Source: a bacterium (GTDB lineage: Bacteria; Verrucomicrobiota; Kiritimatiellia; CAIKKV01; CAITUY01). Taken from it: DNA of 64,000 nt. Location of the stretch: the NCBI GenBank assembly GCA_037128595.1, contig JBAXWB010000018.1:40959-104958 (forward strand), written 5' to 3'. This document shows positions 9,171 through 17,718 of this stretch, piece after piece. Position numbers and translations under genes: made by a program. Each line of letters begins with the position of its first letter. The first letter of the stretch is position 1. The notes under the pieces were generated by a model, which did no database searches, was not told the DNA's origin, and saw only the letters and a program-made list of their open reading frames with translations.

Positions 9171-9482
9171 ATGCGTGAAGGAATGTTTTATTCGTATGTA
9201 ATATGGAGTGAAAAGCTCGGAAAGCTTTACGTTGGATCGACTGAAGATCCGCACAAAAGGTTGACCCAGCACAACAAGGGATTGTCTCACTTCACATCGC
9301 GGGGAGTGCCGTGGGTGTTGAGATATACTGAAGGTTATTCGGAAAACGTAGTAGCAAGGCAAAGAGAGCGGTTTCTTAAAAGCGGTGCTGGAAGAATTTT
9401 TATAAACCGTGTATTGTTGCAAGCCGTTGGATATCCCGAATCTGAACTTCCTCCAACATGTTTGATTTTTGAACGTTTTTGA
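9171..9482 (+). CDS. GIY-YIG domain endonuclease-like protein
   Basis: 103 residues. Carries the small single-domain GIY-YIG (UvrC N-terminal-like) fold: FYSYVIWSE, KLYVGSTEDPHKRLTQHN with the catalytic-type arginine, and the family-typical FLKSGAGR near the end. Such proteins are mostly uncharacterised; some relatives are homing or repair nucleases. The start at 9171 is chosen because GAAGGG lies 10 bases upstream; the frame is open from 9150 and the domain itself begins at 9183. It sits exactly between a broken and an intact copy of tRNA-Ser, which suggests mobility. Confidence 0.85.
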   Translation: MREGMFYSYVIWSEKLGKLYVGSTEDPHKRLTQHNKGLSHFTSRGVPWVLRYTEGYSENVVARQRERFLKSGAGRIFINRVLLQAVGYPESELPPTCLIFERF

Positions 9483-9497
9483 CCATTTTTATTTTAT

Positions 9498-9585
9498 GGA
9501 GAGGTGGCCGAGTGGTCTAAGGCGCAGCACTGGAAATGCTGTGTACCGCAAGGTACCGTGGGTTCAAATCCCACCCTCTCCGCCA
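9498..9585 (+). tRNA. tRNA-Ser (anticodon GGA)
   Basis: 88 bases with an encoded CCA end. Acceptor stem GGAGAGG/CCTCTCC, discriminator G, D arm with GGTCTAAGGC, anticodon stem CAGCA/TGCTG around loop CTGGAAA (anticodon GGA, reads UCC and UCU), long class II variable arm GTACC-GCAA-GGTAC and T arm GTGGG-TTCAAAT-CCCAC. All stems pair. Confidence 0.97.
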
Positions 9586-9841
9586 CTTCCGCCATATGCC
9601 TGTAAACATTGGCTACTACACTCATTCACTCTTCGCGACGATACTTTTGGATAACGGTAAAGGATAACGTTTCCATTTTCGTCACCCATGTTTAAGGATG
9701 TCGGAATTCAATAAATTCCTGATCACCGGCCAGACGTTCAGCCTCCTGTCCTCTTCGACCACCACAACACCGGCGAGGAAAGCCTCACCCAGAAGGAATC
9801 CGACTCCGGTACAAAACCTACCGGGAAACCCTGACGGCTGA

Positions 9842-12832
9842 TCACGTGGCCTGAATAAACACCACGTAGTTGTTTGCCTCCGCCGGGGGCGTGCCGGTCC
9901 AGTTGTTGGTTCCCAGATAAGTCAATTCCCCGCCGTTCATGTCGTCGCTGCAATAGATCGAGTGGGAACGTCCGTTGATGATGATCTTGTCGGCGTTTTT
10001 TCTGAACCCGGTGGGGCTGCTGACCACCGGGAACTGTTCATTCGCGTCGTCGTAAACCACGTAGACCCGCCCCACCCTGCCGATCTTGAAGACCACACCC
10101 TCGCCCGCCGAGGTTCGGGCATCGCCGTTGGCAACCATGAGGTAATCGGCGCCCTTCAGGTAATCCGGCAGTCCCTTGAAGACCCATTCCTCATCCGTGT
10201 AGATACGCTTGCCGTCGGCCGCGCCTTTGGCCAGAACGGCCCCGTTCGGGAAAGCAACGCTCAACCCAAAAAGGCTTTCCCCCGTCGCGGAAGCGCCGGG
10301 CAGTTCCTCATCGAAGGCATCCATCGGAGGTTTCGGCGCAGGGCCTAGATCGGGATCGTACACGGGTTCGCCGACCATGACGACGGGAAGAACCGCTGGT
10401 AATCGACGGGCGAGGCCGTTCTGCAATCCTTCGTCATGCGACGGAACGTCCACCGTCGCGGCCTTGAGCTCGTCCGACTCAGCCGTGACCCTGATCGTTC
10501 CCGGAGTCTCGGTAGAACGGATGATAACGCGGTGGATGCCGTTGAGTACGGGGAGTTCCTGGGCGTTGGCGTATTTCTTGACGTCCTCCTCCCAGATGCC
10601 CCCGCGCCAAACGGCGGGGCCCTCAACCTGGTAGCGGACAAGATTCTGCGCGAGCGGACAGCGGCGGCCTTGAATATCAACCGCCTCGGTTTCGATCAGA
10701 ACGAGGTCGGAGCCGTCGGCGCGCAGGCCGTCAGGATGTGCGATCACCTTCAAGCGCAACGCCGCCGGATCGCCGGCCGTTTCATGCGCGGAGCGGGCCG
10801 TTTCCCTGCCGGCGGCGTCGTACCCCACCGCTTCAATCCGGCCCGGCTCCCATTTGACCTCAGGGAACGTGAAGAGGAATGTGTTGGCGCGCCTGCAGCC
10901 GGGAAGATCCCGGCCATTCAGCAGCAGGCTCACCCGCTCAACGCCGGGACTGACGAACACCACCATGGGCTTGACGGTGCCCGCCGGATAGTTCCAATGG
11001 CCGGGAAGGAAGATGGCGGGGCGGCCCTCCGTCCAGAGCTCCCGGGTGTTGCTCCACATCGTCTGGTTGCAGAAGAAGGCATCCTTCGGCACGCGCATCG
11101 CGTCGGTGGGGCCGCTGCGGCGGAACGTGTCCACGCTGCGGGTAAAGCTGTCCGAGTCGGCGAAGAAGATCTGGGTACCGCCGTTGCAGACTGCCTCGCC
11201 CGTGCCTGGCCGGGCCATGTAGTATTGCTCATACACCATGGATTGCATCACGCAGATGTTATCCTGGTTCCGGTTCCAGCCACCGGCATTGTCGGTGAGC
11301 TTCCACTCGCCGCCTTTGTTGAAGTAAGGCGGCGACCATTGATCCCACCAGCGGCGCGGCGATTCATCGCGCAGATACTCGGTGTCCACCGAGAGGCGGA
11401 CTTTTTCCTTTCGCACGCCATACATCCATGAAACCCATTCGGGGCCTTCGGAACGGCCGCCCATCGGGCGCCGGGTTCCTCGCGGGTCCCAGCGGTCGCG
11501 CAGGGCGATCATTTCCCGAGTGTGCTCCGGGGTAAGGACGTTGTTGGCGGCCTCCCAGAGGATGATGCTTGGGTTGTTGCGGCAATAGAGGATGGTGTCG
11601 CGCATGATCGCCACGCGCATGTCCCACTCGCGCCCTACCGAGTCGTTCTCGCGGTCGGCGCCGGGCATGATCTGCGGCAGGCCGACACGGTCGCAGGAGG
11701 CGACATCCTGCGGGGAGGGCATGGTATGTTCCCAGCGGACCACGCGGGCATTGCCCTTGACCATGAAGCCGTTGGAGAAATCGTGAAGCCAGTCAGGGTA
11801 GGCCGCGCCGACGGCGGCCCATTCGTTCTGGCTGCGCGGAGTGTAGCCGTGGGTCATGAGCGCGCGGTTGTTGAGGTAGAATGCCGCCCCGCGCACCTCG
11901 ATCTTGCGGAAACCGGTCGTGAGCTTGCGCACGTCGGGTGGCGCGCCCGACCCGGTGCCGACAATCGTATAGACATCGTAGAGATACGGGTGGCCGGGCT
12001 GCCAGAAATGCAGGCCTGCCACGCTCCCGCCGAGTTTGAACGTGACCGTCTCCTGCGCGTTCACTTCGAGCGGCGCTGCCACGAAAGCGGCGACCTCGCG
12101 GCCATTGCGGTCCACCAAAACGGCCTTGCAATGGGTCGTCCTCGCCGCAGCACCGTCATTGCGCACCTGCACCTCGATCCCTATATCGGCGGTCCGCTTT
12201 TCGGTTGAGATGTTTTCCGCATGGACATAGGTGCCCTCGGTTTCCAGGAAGGTGTAGAGCGGGTGGGTGGCATAAACCTCCGGAACCACATGAAGGAACA
12301 CGTTGCGGATGATACCGCCGTAGAGGGAGTTGAATTCCGGGAAATACCAGCACATGGCCGCACCGGTCTCGAACTCCTTGTCGTCACAGTCGATTTCGAC
12401 GTGCAGGAGGTTTTCCATTCCAAGCCGGACCTGCGGCGTGATGTCGAACCCGAACGGAGTCACCCCGTGGGAGACGCGGCCAAGCAAGTGGCCGTTCAAG
12501 TAGAACTGCCCACGCTGGCGGATTCCCTCGAACTCAAGGATCAAGTGCCGACCCTCATAGTCCCTGGGCACGGTGAAGCGCTTGCGGTAGGTATGAGGTC
12601 CACGATCCTTGAGGCCGCTCCTGATCCCCTGGTAGCCGAACCGTTCGTGGTAAGTGTGCGGGGTTGAAACCTGTTCCCAGCCCCCGTCGTCCGTTCCTTC
12701 CAGCGCAAAACGGCCTTTGGCCAGCCGCCATCCTGAATTGAAGTTGAGTTTTAACGAGGAGGACACGGGCGGCTGATAAACGGCCGCGCCAACAGGGGCG
12801 TTGTTCATGATGGGTCCCTTGATATTTTCCAT
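9842..12832 (-). CDS. GH2-family glycoside hydrolase (beta-galactosidase-like), unusual acid/base position
   Basis: 996 residues, no signal peptide, so probably cytoplasmic. Order of parts: sugar-binding jelly roll (about 28-185, with LNFNSGWRLAKG and FYLNGHLLGRVSHGVTPF), Ig-like domain (about 195-310), TIM barrel (about 320-620), then Ig/DUF4982-type and a C-terminal beta-rich domain of unknown type. In the barrel the family motif NHPSxIxWxxGNE appears as NNPSIILWEAANN: the usual acid/base Glu is Asn431, with a Glu four residues earlier (Glu427). VDTEYLRDESPRRWW is a plausible nucleophile region. Last gene of the glycan operon, 30 bp after the GH123-like gene. Confidence 0.85.
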   Translation of the reverse strand: MENIKGPIMNNAPVGAAVYQPPVSSSLKLNFNSGWRLAKGRFALEGTDDGGWEQVSTPHTYHERFGYQGIRSGLKDRGPHTYRKRFTVPRDYEGRHLILEFEGIRQRGQFYLNGHLLGRVSHGVTPFGFDITPQVRLGMENLLHVEIDCDDKEFETGAAMCWYFPEFNSLYGGIIRNVFLHVVPEVYATHPLYTFLETEGTYVHAENISTEKRTADIGIEVQVRNDGAAARTTHCKAVLVDRNGREVAAFVAAPLEVNAQETVTFKLGGSVAGLHFWQPGHPYLYDVYTIVGTGSGAPPDVRKLTTGFRKIEVRGAAFYLNNRALMTHGYTPRSQNEWAAVGAAYPDWLHDFSNGFMVKGNARVVRWEHTMPSPQDVASCDRVGLPQIMPGADRENDSVGREWDMRVAIMRDTILYCRNNPSIILWEAANNVLTPEHTREMIALRDRWDPRGTRRPMGGRSEGPEWVSWMYGVRKEKVRLSVDTEYLRDESPRRWWDQWSPPYFNKGGEWKLTDNAGGWNRNQDNICVMQSMVYEQYYMARPGTGEAVCNGGTQIFFADSDSFTRSVDTFRRSGPTDAMRVPKDAFFCNQTMWSNTRELWTEGRPAIFLPGHWNYPAGTVKPMVVFVSPGVERVSLLLNGRDLPGCRRANTFLFTFPEVKWEPGRIEAVGYDAAGRETARSAHETAGDPAALRLKVIAHPDGLRADGSDLVLIETEAVDIQGRRCPLAQNLVRYQVEGPAVWRGGIWEEDVKKYANAQELPVLNGIHRVIIRSTETPGTIRVTAESDELKAATVDVPSHDEGLQNGLARRLPAVLPVVMVGEPVYDPDLGPAPKPPMDAFDEELPGASATGESLFGLSVAFPNGAVLAKGAADGKRIYTDEEWVFKGLPDYLKGADYLMVANGDARTSAGEGVVFKIGRVGRVYVVYDDANEQFPVVSSPTGFRKNADKIIINGRSHSIYCSDDMNGGELTYLGTNNWTGTPPAEANNYVVFIQAT

Positions 12833-12862
12833 GCGCTCCCGGTTTAGCGGACGCCTGCAAGC

Positions 12863-15775
12863 TTACTTTTCCGGCACGTTCTTCATGATTTGTCCAGCGA
12901 CTTTCGCGCGCATCCCATCATAGCCGCCGAATGACTGGAGCAAGGCGCTTGTGCCCTTGTTCAAGTCCATCATGGCACCCGGCTTGGGCGCCAGAACCTG
13001 CAAAACAGCCTCCCACGCCATCTGTTCGTCACCCGTGCGCTCCTTGACCTCGAGGTAAAGGGTCTGCAAGTAACGGGCATCGTCAATCCCTTCACGCGTG
13101 GCCAGCCAGCCCAACGTGCCGTACCATTTCGTGTTCGGCCGGTTAGCGAACCGCTCATAATTCTCCGGATAGACGAGGCACAGATTGCTTGCAGGCGTTG
13201 TGTTCCAGTCATAACAGAAGACCGTGATATTATCCAGATAGCGGCAGTACCAGGACATGAGCCCGATTTGGTAACGGACATAGGGCATGGTAAAGCCACG
13301 GGCCTGGTCGTAAACCCACTTGATATTCTGCTGATACCACTGGCGCTGTTCCTTGTTGCGAACGAGGGCTTTCATTTGCCTTGTTTTCTTATCGATGGAA
13401 ACCGTCAGATGATTCCAGAAACCGGGGTCGGGTCCGCGTCCGAGACTCAGCACTTGCACGCCTTTGTCAGTCCTGAAAAGGAATTGCCCGCCATTTTCAA
13501 AATAATAATCATACCCCGATCCAAAAGGCGTTCCGCCGCCGTTGTACCAGAGAGAGATACTCCACCCCGCCGAGTCTTTAAGCGGTTTTGTCGGCGGCTG
13601 CAAGCGGTCGCTCATGCCGGAAGCAAATCTCAGCCCTTTCCCTAGTCTTCCTTCACACCAGGCAGCGCCATCCTTAATGGTGGCGTCATTGCCATAGCCA
13701 CTTCTGTCGGCGGCGACGTCCCCTTTGCCTTCGTCCATCGGATAGTAGGCCAGCAAACCATCTTTGGCGGGTTGTTCGCTCTGGCGCAGAATCTCCTCGT
13801 CCGTCAATGCCCGGCCGTAAACGCGCACTTCGTCTATCATCCCCTTGAATCCGTATTTGGGTGCATTCCGCATTCGACCGATGATTGGAATGGCCTGGAA
13901 GGTGTCGGCCATCTCACCCGTGAACGGACTCGAAATAATAGTCTCCGGGTCAGTATAGAAAGCTCGGATGTTGTTCATACATGACTCGTCTATTCCCGAC
14001 TCCCAGTGGGACGACCCCATGTTGAGCGGCCAGTTATGCGTGGCCCAGACTTTGAGACCGGCCTGATGCGCCCTATCGGCAACAAACCGTGTCCAGGCCC
14101 GACGCCATGAAGTTCCGTCCGGCTCATCCACCGGAAAAAGGCGGAGGTCCAATCCGATGCGTTTGGCTTCATCACGGGCTAGTTCCATGACCCGAACCAT
14201 CGTCTTCTCAATTTGCGGCAACTTGGCCTTCAGCTCCGCCACCAGGTTGGTATCCACCGGCTTGACCGGTGCCGTTTTGGGTGTGGCCTGCTGGCCGGTT
14301 AGAGGATCAATCAGGACGTTTTCGGCGAACCATTGTTCACCAGCGGCACCCTTGATCCCGGCCACTTTGAAAGCCGCGGACAGCGCAGCCGTTTGTACGG
14401 AACGGTCATTAACGCGATTCGACAACCCGGCTTCTTTCAGCACTTTCGCCAGTCGTTCCCATTCTTCTGAATTGGCTTTCAGTGAGCCGTCGGCGTTGAT
14501 GGTAACCTTGAAACTGGCGCCACCTACCAGCGCCAAACCGTCGAACCCGTGATCCTTAATGTCCTGGATGCAGGCAACGTTGTCCGGCTCTTCAATCGGC
14601 GTCCACTGTTGCCGATACATCCAATACGTCTGCCGAGCAGCCGCCAACTTGAAGGGGTAGACCTCGAGATGCAGGGGAATCCGCCCTAGCACCTCTTTTC
14701 CGGCGCGGACAACCACCGTACCCATGTACTGGCCGGGAGGCAGGTCTTCCGGCAGGTGCGCGTCCAGCACAAATCGCTTGGTATGTCCCGCCTTGAGGGA
14801 CACACCGCCTTCCTCGATCGGCTTGAGCAATTGAGGAATGGCGGCCTGTTCGAGCCAGGGCAGCGTCTGGCTTAATCTCTTGAACTCCGTGCTATCAACG
14901 AAGTAGCGCTGGAAATCCTTGGGCGCCATACTCCGCTTTACACCTTGTCCCGCAAGCGGCTCGACTTCGAAGGTGAGACCTTCAAGCGGCTTCAGACCGA
15001 ATACACTGAAGGAAACGGGCTCCCGTTCGCCGGCGCATGCGGACAGTTTCAGTTCATTCCCAACCAAATCGTCAAGCGCCGGAGCCTGCTCCGGAAAGAC
15101 GAACTCCTCCAGCGGACGAAGAAAGATCAGATCAGGGTCAGGGGCTGGACGCGTCGAGATTGCAGATATCTCCACAGGATACTCACGCAACCCTTCTGGA
15201 ATCCGCGACACGAGTTCCAAGGTGTTCTCTCCCTTGCGGATCAAACCGGAGTCCGGCTGAAAAAGGTACTCGTAGTAGTGTGACCGGTAGTTCGCCTGCG
15301 CCAGGATATTCCAGGTTTCGTCCATCGCATAAGTACCGGCAGGCTCCGTGTCGTTGAATGGGACGTAATCGCTATCGGCTTTCAGGTACCAGGCCCCGGA
15401 TTGTTCTGTGAAGGATGGGAGTCCTTCGAGAACTTTCTCTTTCCCCTGCACCTTAAGCCGGTCGTAGATCGTATTCTTGGTGTTTAGGATGGCCACATTC
15501 TTCAGCGTAAGTTTTGTCCCGTTGAGTGCGAGTTGCAGTGTATACGCGCCCTCCCGCTCGCCCTTGGGCAATGCAATCCGCGCCCGCAACCAGATCAACT
15601 GCGATTGACTGGCCGTTTTGGCCTCAAATGTCACCGTGTGTGTCTGGCCGTTCATCAGGCGAATAGGTCTCACGCCCTCCGCAGATGCCGTCTGCGCAGG
15701 AATTGATGGGCTGGCCAAAGCCAAGGAACACATCGTTACACTCGTTCGTAAACACGTCGTCCATTTCGTTTTCAT
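12863..15775 (-). CDS. exported GH123/DUF4091-like protein with inserted LamG domain
   Basis: 970 residues with a signal peptide (to about residue 32). N-terminal beta-sandwich regions are followed by a barrel with LRLFPVDEPDG; Asp550-Glu551 match the adjacent Asp-Glu pair that GH123 enzymes (beta-N-acetylgalactosaminidases) use. The C-terminal part has GWLATREGIDDARYLQTL, the usual DUF4091 end. Between them, about residues 625-810, lies a LamG-like jelly roll in odd order: the end-of-domain motif GMIDEVRVYGRALTDEEI comes before the start-of-domain motif LLAYYPMDEGKG. Follows the MFS gene by 60 bp. Whether it is an active hexosaminidase is not shown by sequence. Confidence 0.78.
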   Translation of the reverse strand: MKTKWTTCLRTSVTMCSLALASPSIPAQTASAEGVRPIRLMNGQTHTVTFEAKTASQSQLIWLRARIALPKGEREGAYTLQLALNGTKLTLKNVAILNTKNTIYDRLKVQGKEKVLEGLPSFTEQSGAWYLKADSDYVPFNDTEPAGTYAMDETWNILAQANYRSHYYEYLFQPDSGLIRKGENTLELVSRIPEGLREYPVEISAISTRPAPDPDLIFLRPLEEFVFPEQAPALDDLVGNELKLSACAGEREPVSFSVFGLKPLEGLTFEVEPLAGQGVKRSMAPKDFQRYFVDSTEFKRLSQTLPWLEQAAIPQLLKPIEEGGVSLKAGHTKRFVLDAHLPEDLPPGQYMGTVVVRAGKEVLGRIPLHLEVYPFKLAAARQTYWMYRQQWTPIEEPDNVACIQDIKDHGFDGLALVGGASFKVTINADGSLKANSEEWERLAKVLKEAGLSNRVNDRSVQTAALSAAFKVAGIKGAAGEQWFAENVLIDPLTGQQATPKTAPVKPVDTNLVAELKAKLPQIEKTMVRVMELARDEAKRIGLDLRLFPVDEPDGTSWRRAWTRFVADRAHQAGLKVWATHNWPLNMGSSHWESGIDESCMNNIRAFYTDPETIISSPFTGEMADTFQAIPIIGRMRNAPKYGFKGMIDEVRVYGRALTDEEILRQSEQPAKDGLLAYYPMDEGKGDVAADRSGYGNDATIKDGAAWCEGRLGKGLRFASGMSDRLQPPTKPLKDSAGWSISLWYNGGGTPFGSGYDYYFENGGQFLFRTDKGVQVLSLGRGPDPGFWNHLTVSIDKKTRQMKALVRNKEQRQWYQQNIKWVYDQARGFTMPYVRYQIGLMSWYCRYLDNITVFCYDWNTTPASNLCLVYPENYERFANRPNTKWYGTLGWLATREGIDDARYLQTLYLEVKERTGDEQMAWEAVLQVLAPKPGAMMDLNKGTSALLQSFGGYDGMRAKVAGQIMKNVPEK

Positions 15776-15835
15776 CTTGATCTCATCCTTTCTAAGTCAG
15801 TTTGATAAACATCCATGGCGTACGGCCATGACATC

Positions 15836-17488
15836 TTACGGTCTTTCCATAAATCGCACAAAAGCAATGAACCCAGCCAAGATCGCCGCCTGCAGTGCAA
15901 GTTGGAGTCCGAACAAACCTGCAAAATGTGCATTCCCGGAGCGAAGATAGTTGAAAGCATAGACCGCGCTGACCGCTATGGCCCCACAGATCACAAGTCC
16001 GTGAACGACGATCAGGCCGCGGTTCACCCCGCCGTCCTGACACGCCGGCAAATCTTCAAGCCGGCAGTTGCCTGCCGGTGGCTGGTAGCCCGCCTCGCCC
16101 CCCAACCGCTTCCACACGCGAAAACCCCGATAGTGGAAGTAGAAGGCGATGACCGTGAAGGTCCCGCTCCAGAGAAAGAGGAAGCGATAGGCATACTGAC
16201 CGTCCGGAAAGAACCGCCGCACCCCGTCCAGGAAGAGTCCGGCCAGCAGGCCGCCAAGCATCGTGCCTGCTGAGCGGATCAGCGATTGGGCTCCACAGAA
16301 CTGACCAAAGCGCTCGCGCGGGAAGAGTTTCATCTCGCGCGGCAATGATGCGGCGCCCATTATGGCTGCGCTGAACATGCCGCATGGAAGCACGGCGATT
16401 GCGGTCCAGAAGTAGAACCCGGCCGAAGGCGGTTCGACGAAAAGCCAAATCCAGTTGTTGAACGCCAGAAATGCCCCCATTGCCGCACCGTAAGCGATCA
16501 CACGCACCGGGTGCCAACGGTCAACCAGTACCCCGGCAAACACAATCGCCGCCGCCACGCTCCATAGGGAGATGGCTCCGAGTTTGCCGATCTGGTCCAG
16601 CGTCAACCCCAGCGACAGCGAGAAGAAAGTGCCGAAATTCCCCAGAATCGTCCCACCCACGGCACCGAACATCGTATACAGGAACAAATCCCAATAGAAT
16701 CGACTTGAGTAGCACTCCCGCGCAAACGTCCGGATATCTTGCAGCAGGCTCGGACTCGGAGCGAGGTCGTCGGGCGGAGGGTATTCGCGCTCCTTCACAC
16801 GCAGGCACATGAGCCCGAAACCTACGGCATATAATACCGCGACGCTCAGGTAGATGACATGCATGTGGCTCAAGGCATATTTGAAGATAAAGAAGCTATA
16901 CAAGCCGCTGCTCACGGTGCCCACGAAGCGAAACCAACCCATGAACCGCCCAATGTGAGACTCGGGCACGACGTCGTTGAACAGGTAGTAGAACACCGAC
17001 GCCACAAACATGTTGAACAGGTCGAAACAGCCTGCAAACACCGCCAGCAAGATGACGACCACCGATGTCTGACGGATGGCATTGCCGGCAAAAAAGACGC
17101 TATGGACCCATCTGCCAATGTCGTCGCTGAATCCGATCAGCACCAACGACAGCGTGAGGAACGGCAACGTCGACAGAATGAAGGGGATGCGCCGGCCCCA
17201 GCGGCTGCGGTAGCGGTCGCTCTTGAAACTGACCCACGGGCAGATCGTCGTGTTGAAAATGCCGGGAAGGGTGGACATGATCAACCCGATCGTCCAGTTG
17301 GGAGAGTCCAACCCCTTGAGTTTAAGGGGCAGGATGGACGGCACGATCGCCTCCATCAGAGTGAAACAGAATTCGCCCCACAACAACCAGGTGAAGACAG
17401 CGAACAACCCGTGGCGGGTGTAGACAAGATTGCCACACCGGTAGGTTTTCACGGTCGCCTCATTTGTCATTGGCGTACCTATTCTCAT
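15836..17488 (-). CDS. MFS sugar transporter (GPH/SLC45-like)
   Basis: 550 residues with about 12 membrane helices. Opens with a short cytoplasmic tail and a first helix in TRHGLFAVFTWLLWGEFCFTL. The loop between helices 2 and 3 shows SFKSDRYRSRWGRRIPFIL, the MFS/GPH-type loop D-R-x-R-x-x-x-GRR seen in glycoside-cation symporters and SLC45 sucrose carriers. Likely imports the oligosaccharides released by the surrounding enzymes. The start at 17488 has GGAG four bases upstream and overlaps the preceding small reading frame by 29 bp. Confidence 0.9.
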   Translation of the reverse strand: MRIGTPMTNEATVKTYRCGNLVYTRHGLFAVFTWLLWGEFCFTLMEAIVPSILPLKLKGLDSPNWTIGLIMSTLPGIFNTTICPWVSFKSDRYRSRWGRRIPFILSTLPFLTLSLVLIGFSDDIGRWVHSVFFAGNAIRQTSVVVILLAVFAGCFDLFNMFVASVFYYLFNDVVPESHIGRFMGWFRFVGTVSSGLYSFFIFKYALSHMHVIYLSVAVLYAVGFGLMCLRVKEREYPPPDDLAPSPSLLQDIRTFARECYSSRFYWDLFLYTMFGAVGGTILGNFGTFFSLSLGLTLDQIGKLGAISLWSVAAAIVFAGVLVDRWHPVRVIAYGAAMGAFLAFNNWIWLFVEPPSAGFYFWTAIAVLPCGMFSAAIMGAASLPREMKLFPRERFGQFCGAQSLIRSAGTMLGGLLAGLFLDGVRRFFPDGQYAYRFLFLWSGTFTVIAFYFHYRGFRVWKRLGGEAGYQPPAGNCRLEDLPACQDGGVNRGLIVVHGLVICGAIAVSAVYAFNYLRSGNAHFAGLFGLQLALQAAILAGFIAFVRFMERP

Positions 17489-17699
17489 TGCTCTCCGTCT
17501 TGACCAGTCTGATAGCCGTGTACGTCATCCCCTGCTCGATCACCTGCTTCGGATGCTTCGGGTCGCCGCGCTCCGCCAGATAAGTGTAGGCGGGACTGTG
17601 AATACGCTTCCCTTCCATTTCGAGAAAGGTGCGGCCGTTGAGGAATCTAATGTTAGTTTTCACGATGCTCCTTATGACTGCGAAACAGAACCTCATCAA
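17460..17699 (-). CDS. small protein or gene remnant upstream of the MFS gene
   Basis: Open for 79 codons; translation may begin at the GTG near 17663 or at 17699. The reading KTNIRFLNGRTFLEMEGKRIHSPAYTYL resembles the first strand of barrel glycosidases (a name-of-substrate strand followed by GKRI), but stops after about 65 residues, in VKTESNENRYANDK, inside the start of the transporter gene. Either a truncated glycosidase N-terminus left by a deletion or a real small protein translated into the transporter. It sits in the operon gap where a gene is expected, between the esterase and the transporter. Confidence 0.4.
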   Translation of the reverse strand: MMRFCFAVIRSIVKTNIRFLNGRTFLEMEGKRIHSPAYTYLAERGDPKHPKQVIEQGMTYTAIRLVKTESNENRYANDK

Positions 17700-17718
17700 G
17701 ACTCATGGCCGGTTGCAT

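Noticed and set aside
9064..9498. A group I intron in tRNA-Ser
   Set aside because: The interrupted copy lacks its 3' half and no group I core sequences were recognised; the palindrome is too small.
9469..9654. A 61-codon frame reading MERWPSGLRRSTGN
   Set aside because: It is only the tRNA-Ser gene read as protein; the same words appear for the broken copy at 9064.
10436..11431. A long open frame of 331 codons on the plus strand
   Set aside because: Antisense shadow of the GH2 gene, which has full domain support; the frame has Arg/Gly/Val/His-rich shadow composition.
15790..15835. A further operator or promoter between the MFS and LamG/GH123-like genes
   Set aside because: The 60-bp gap has no GGAC direct repeat and no convincing -35/-10 pair.
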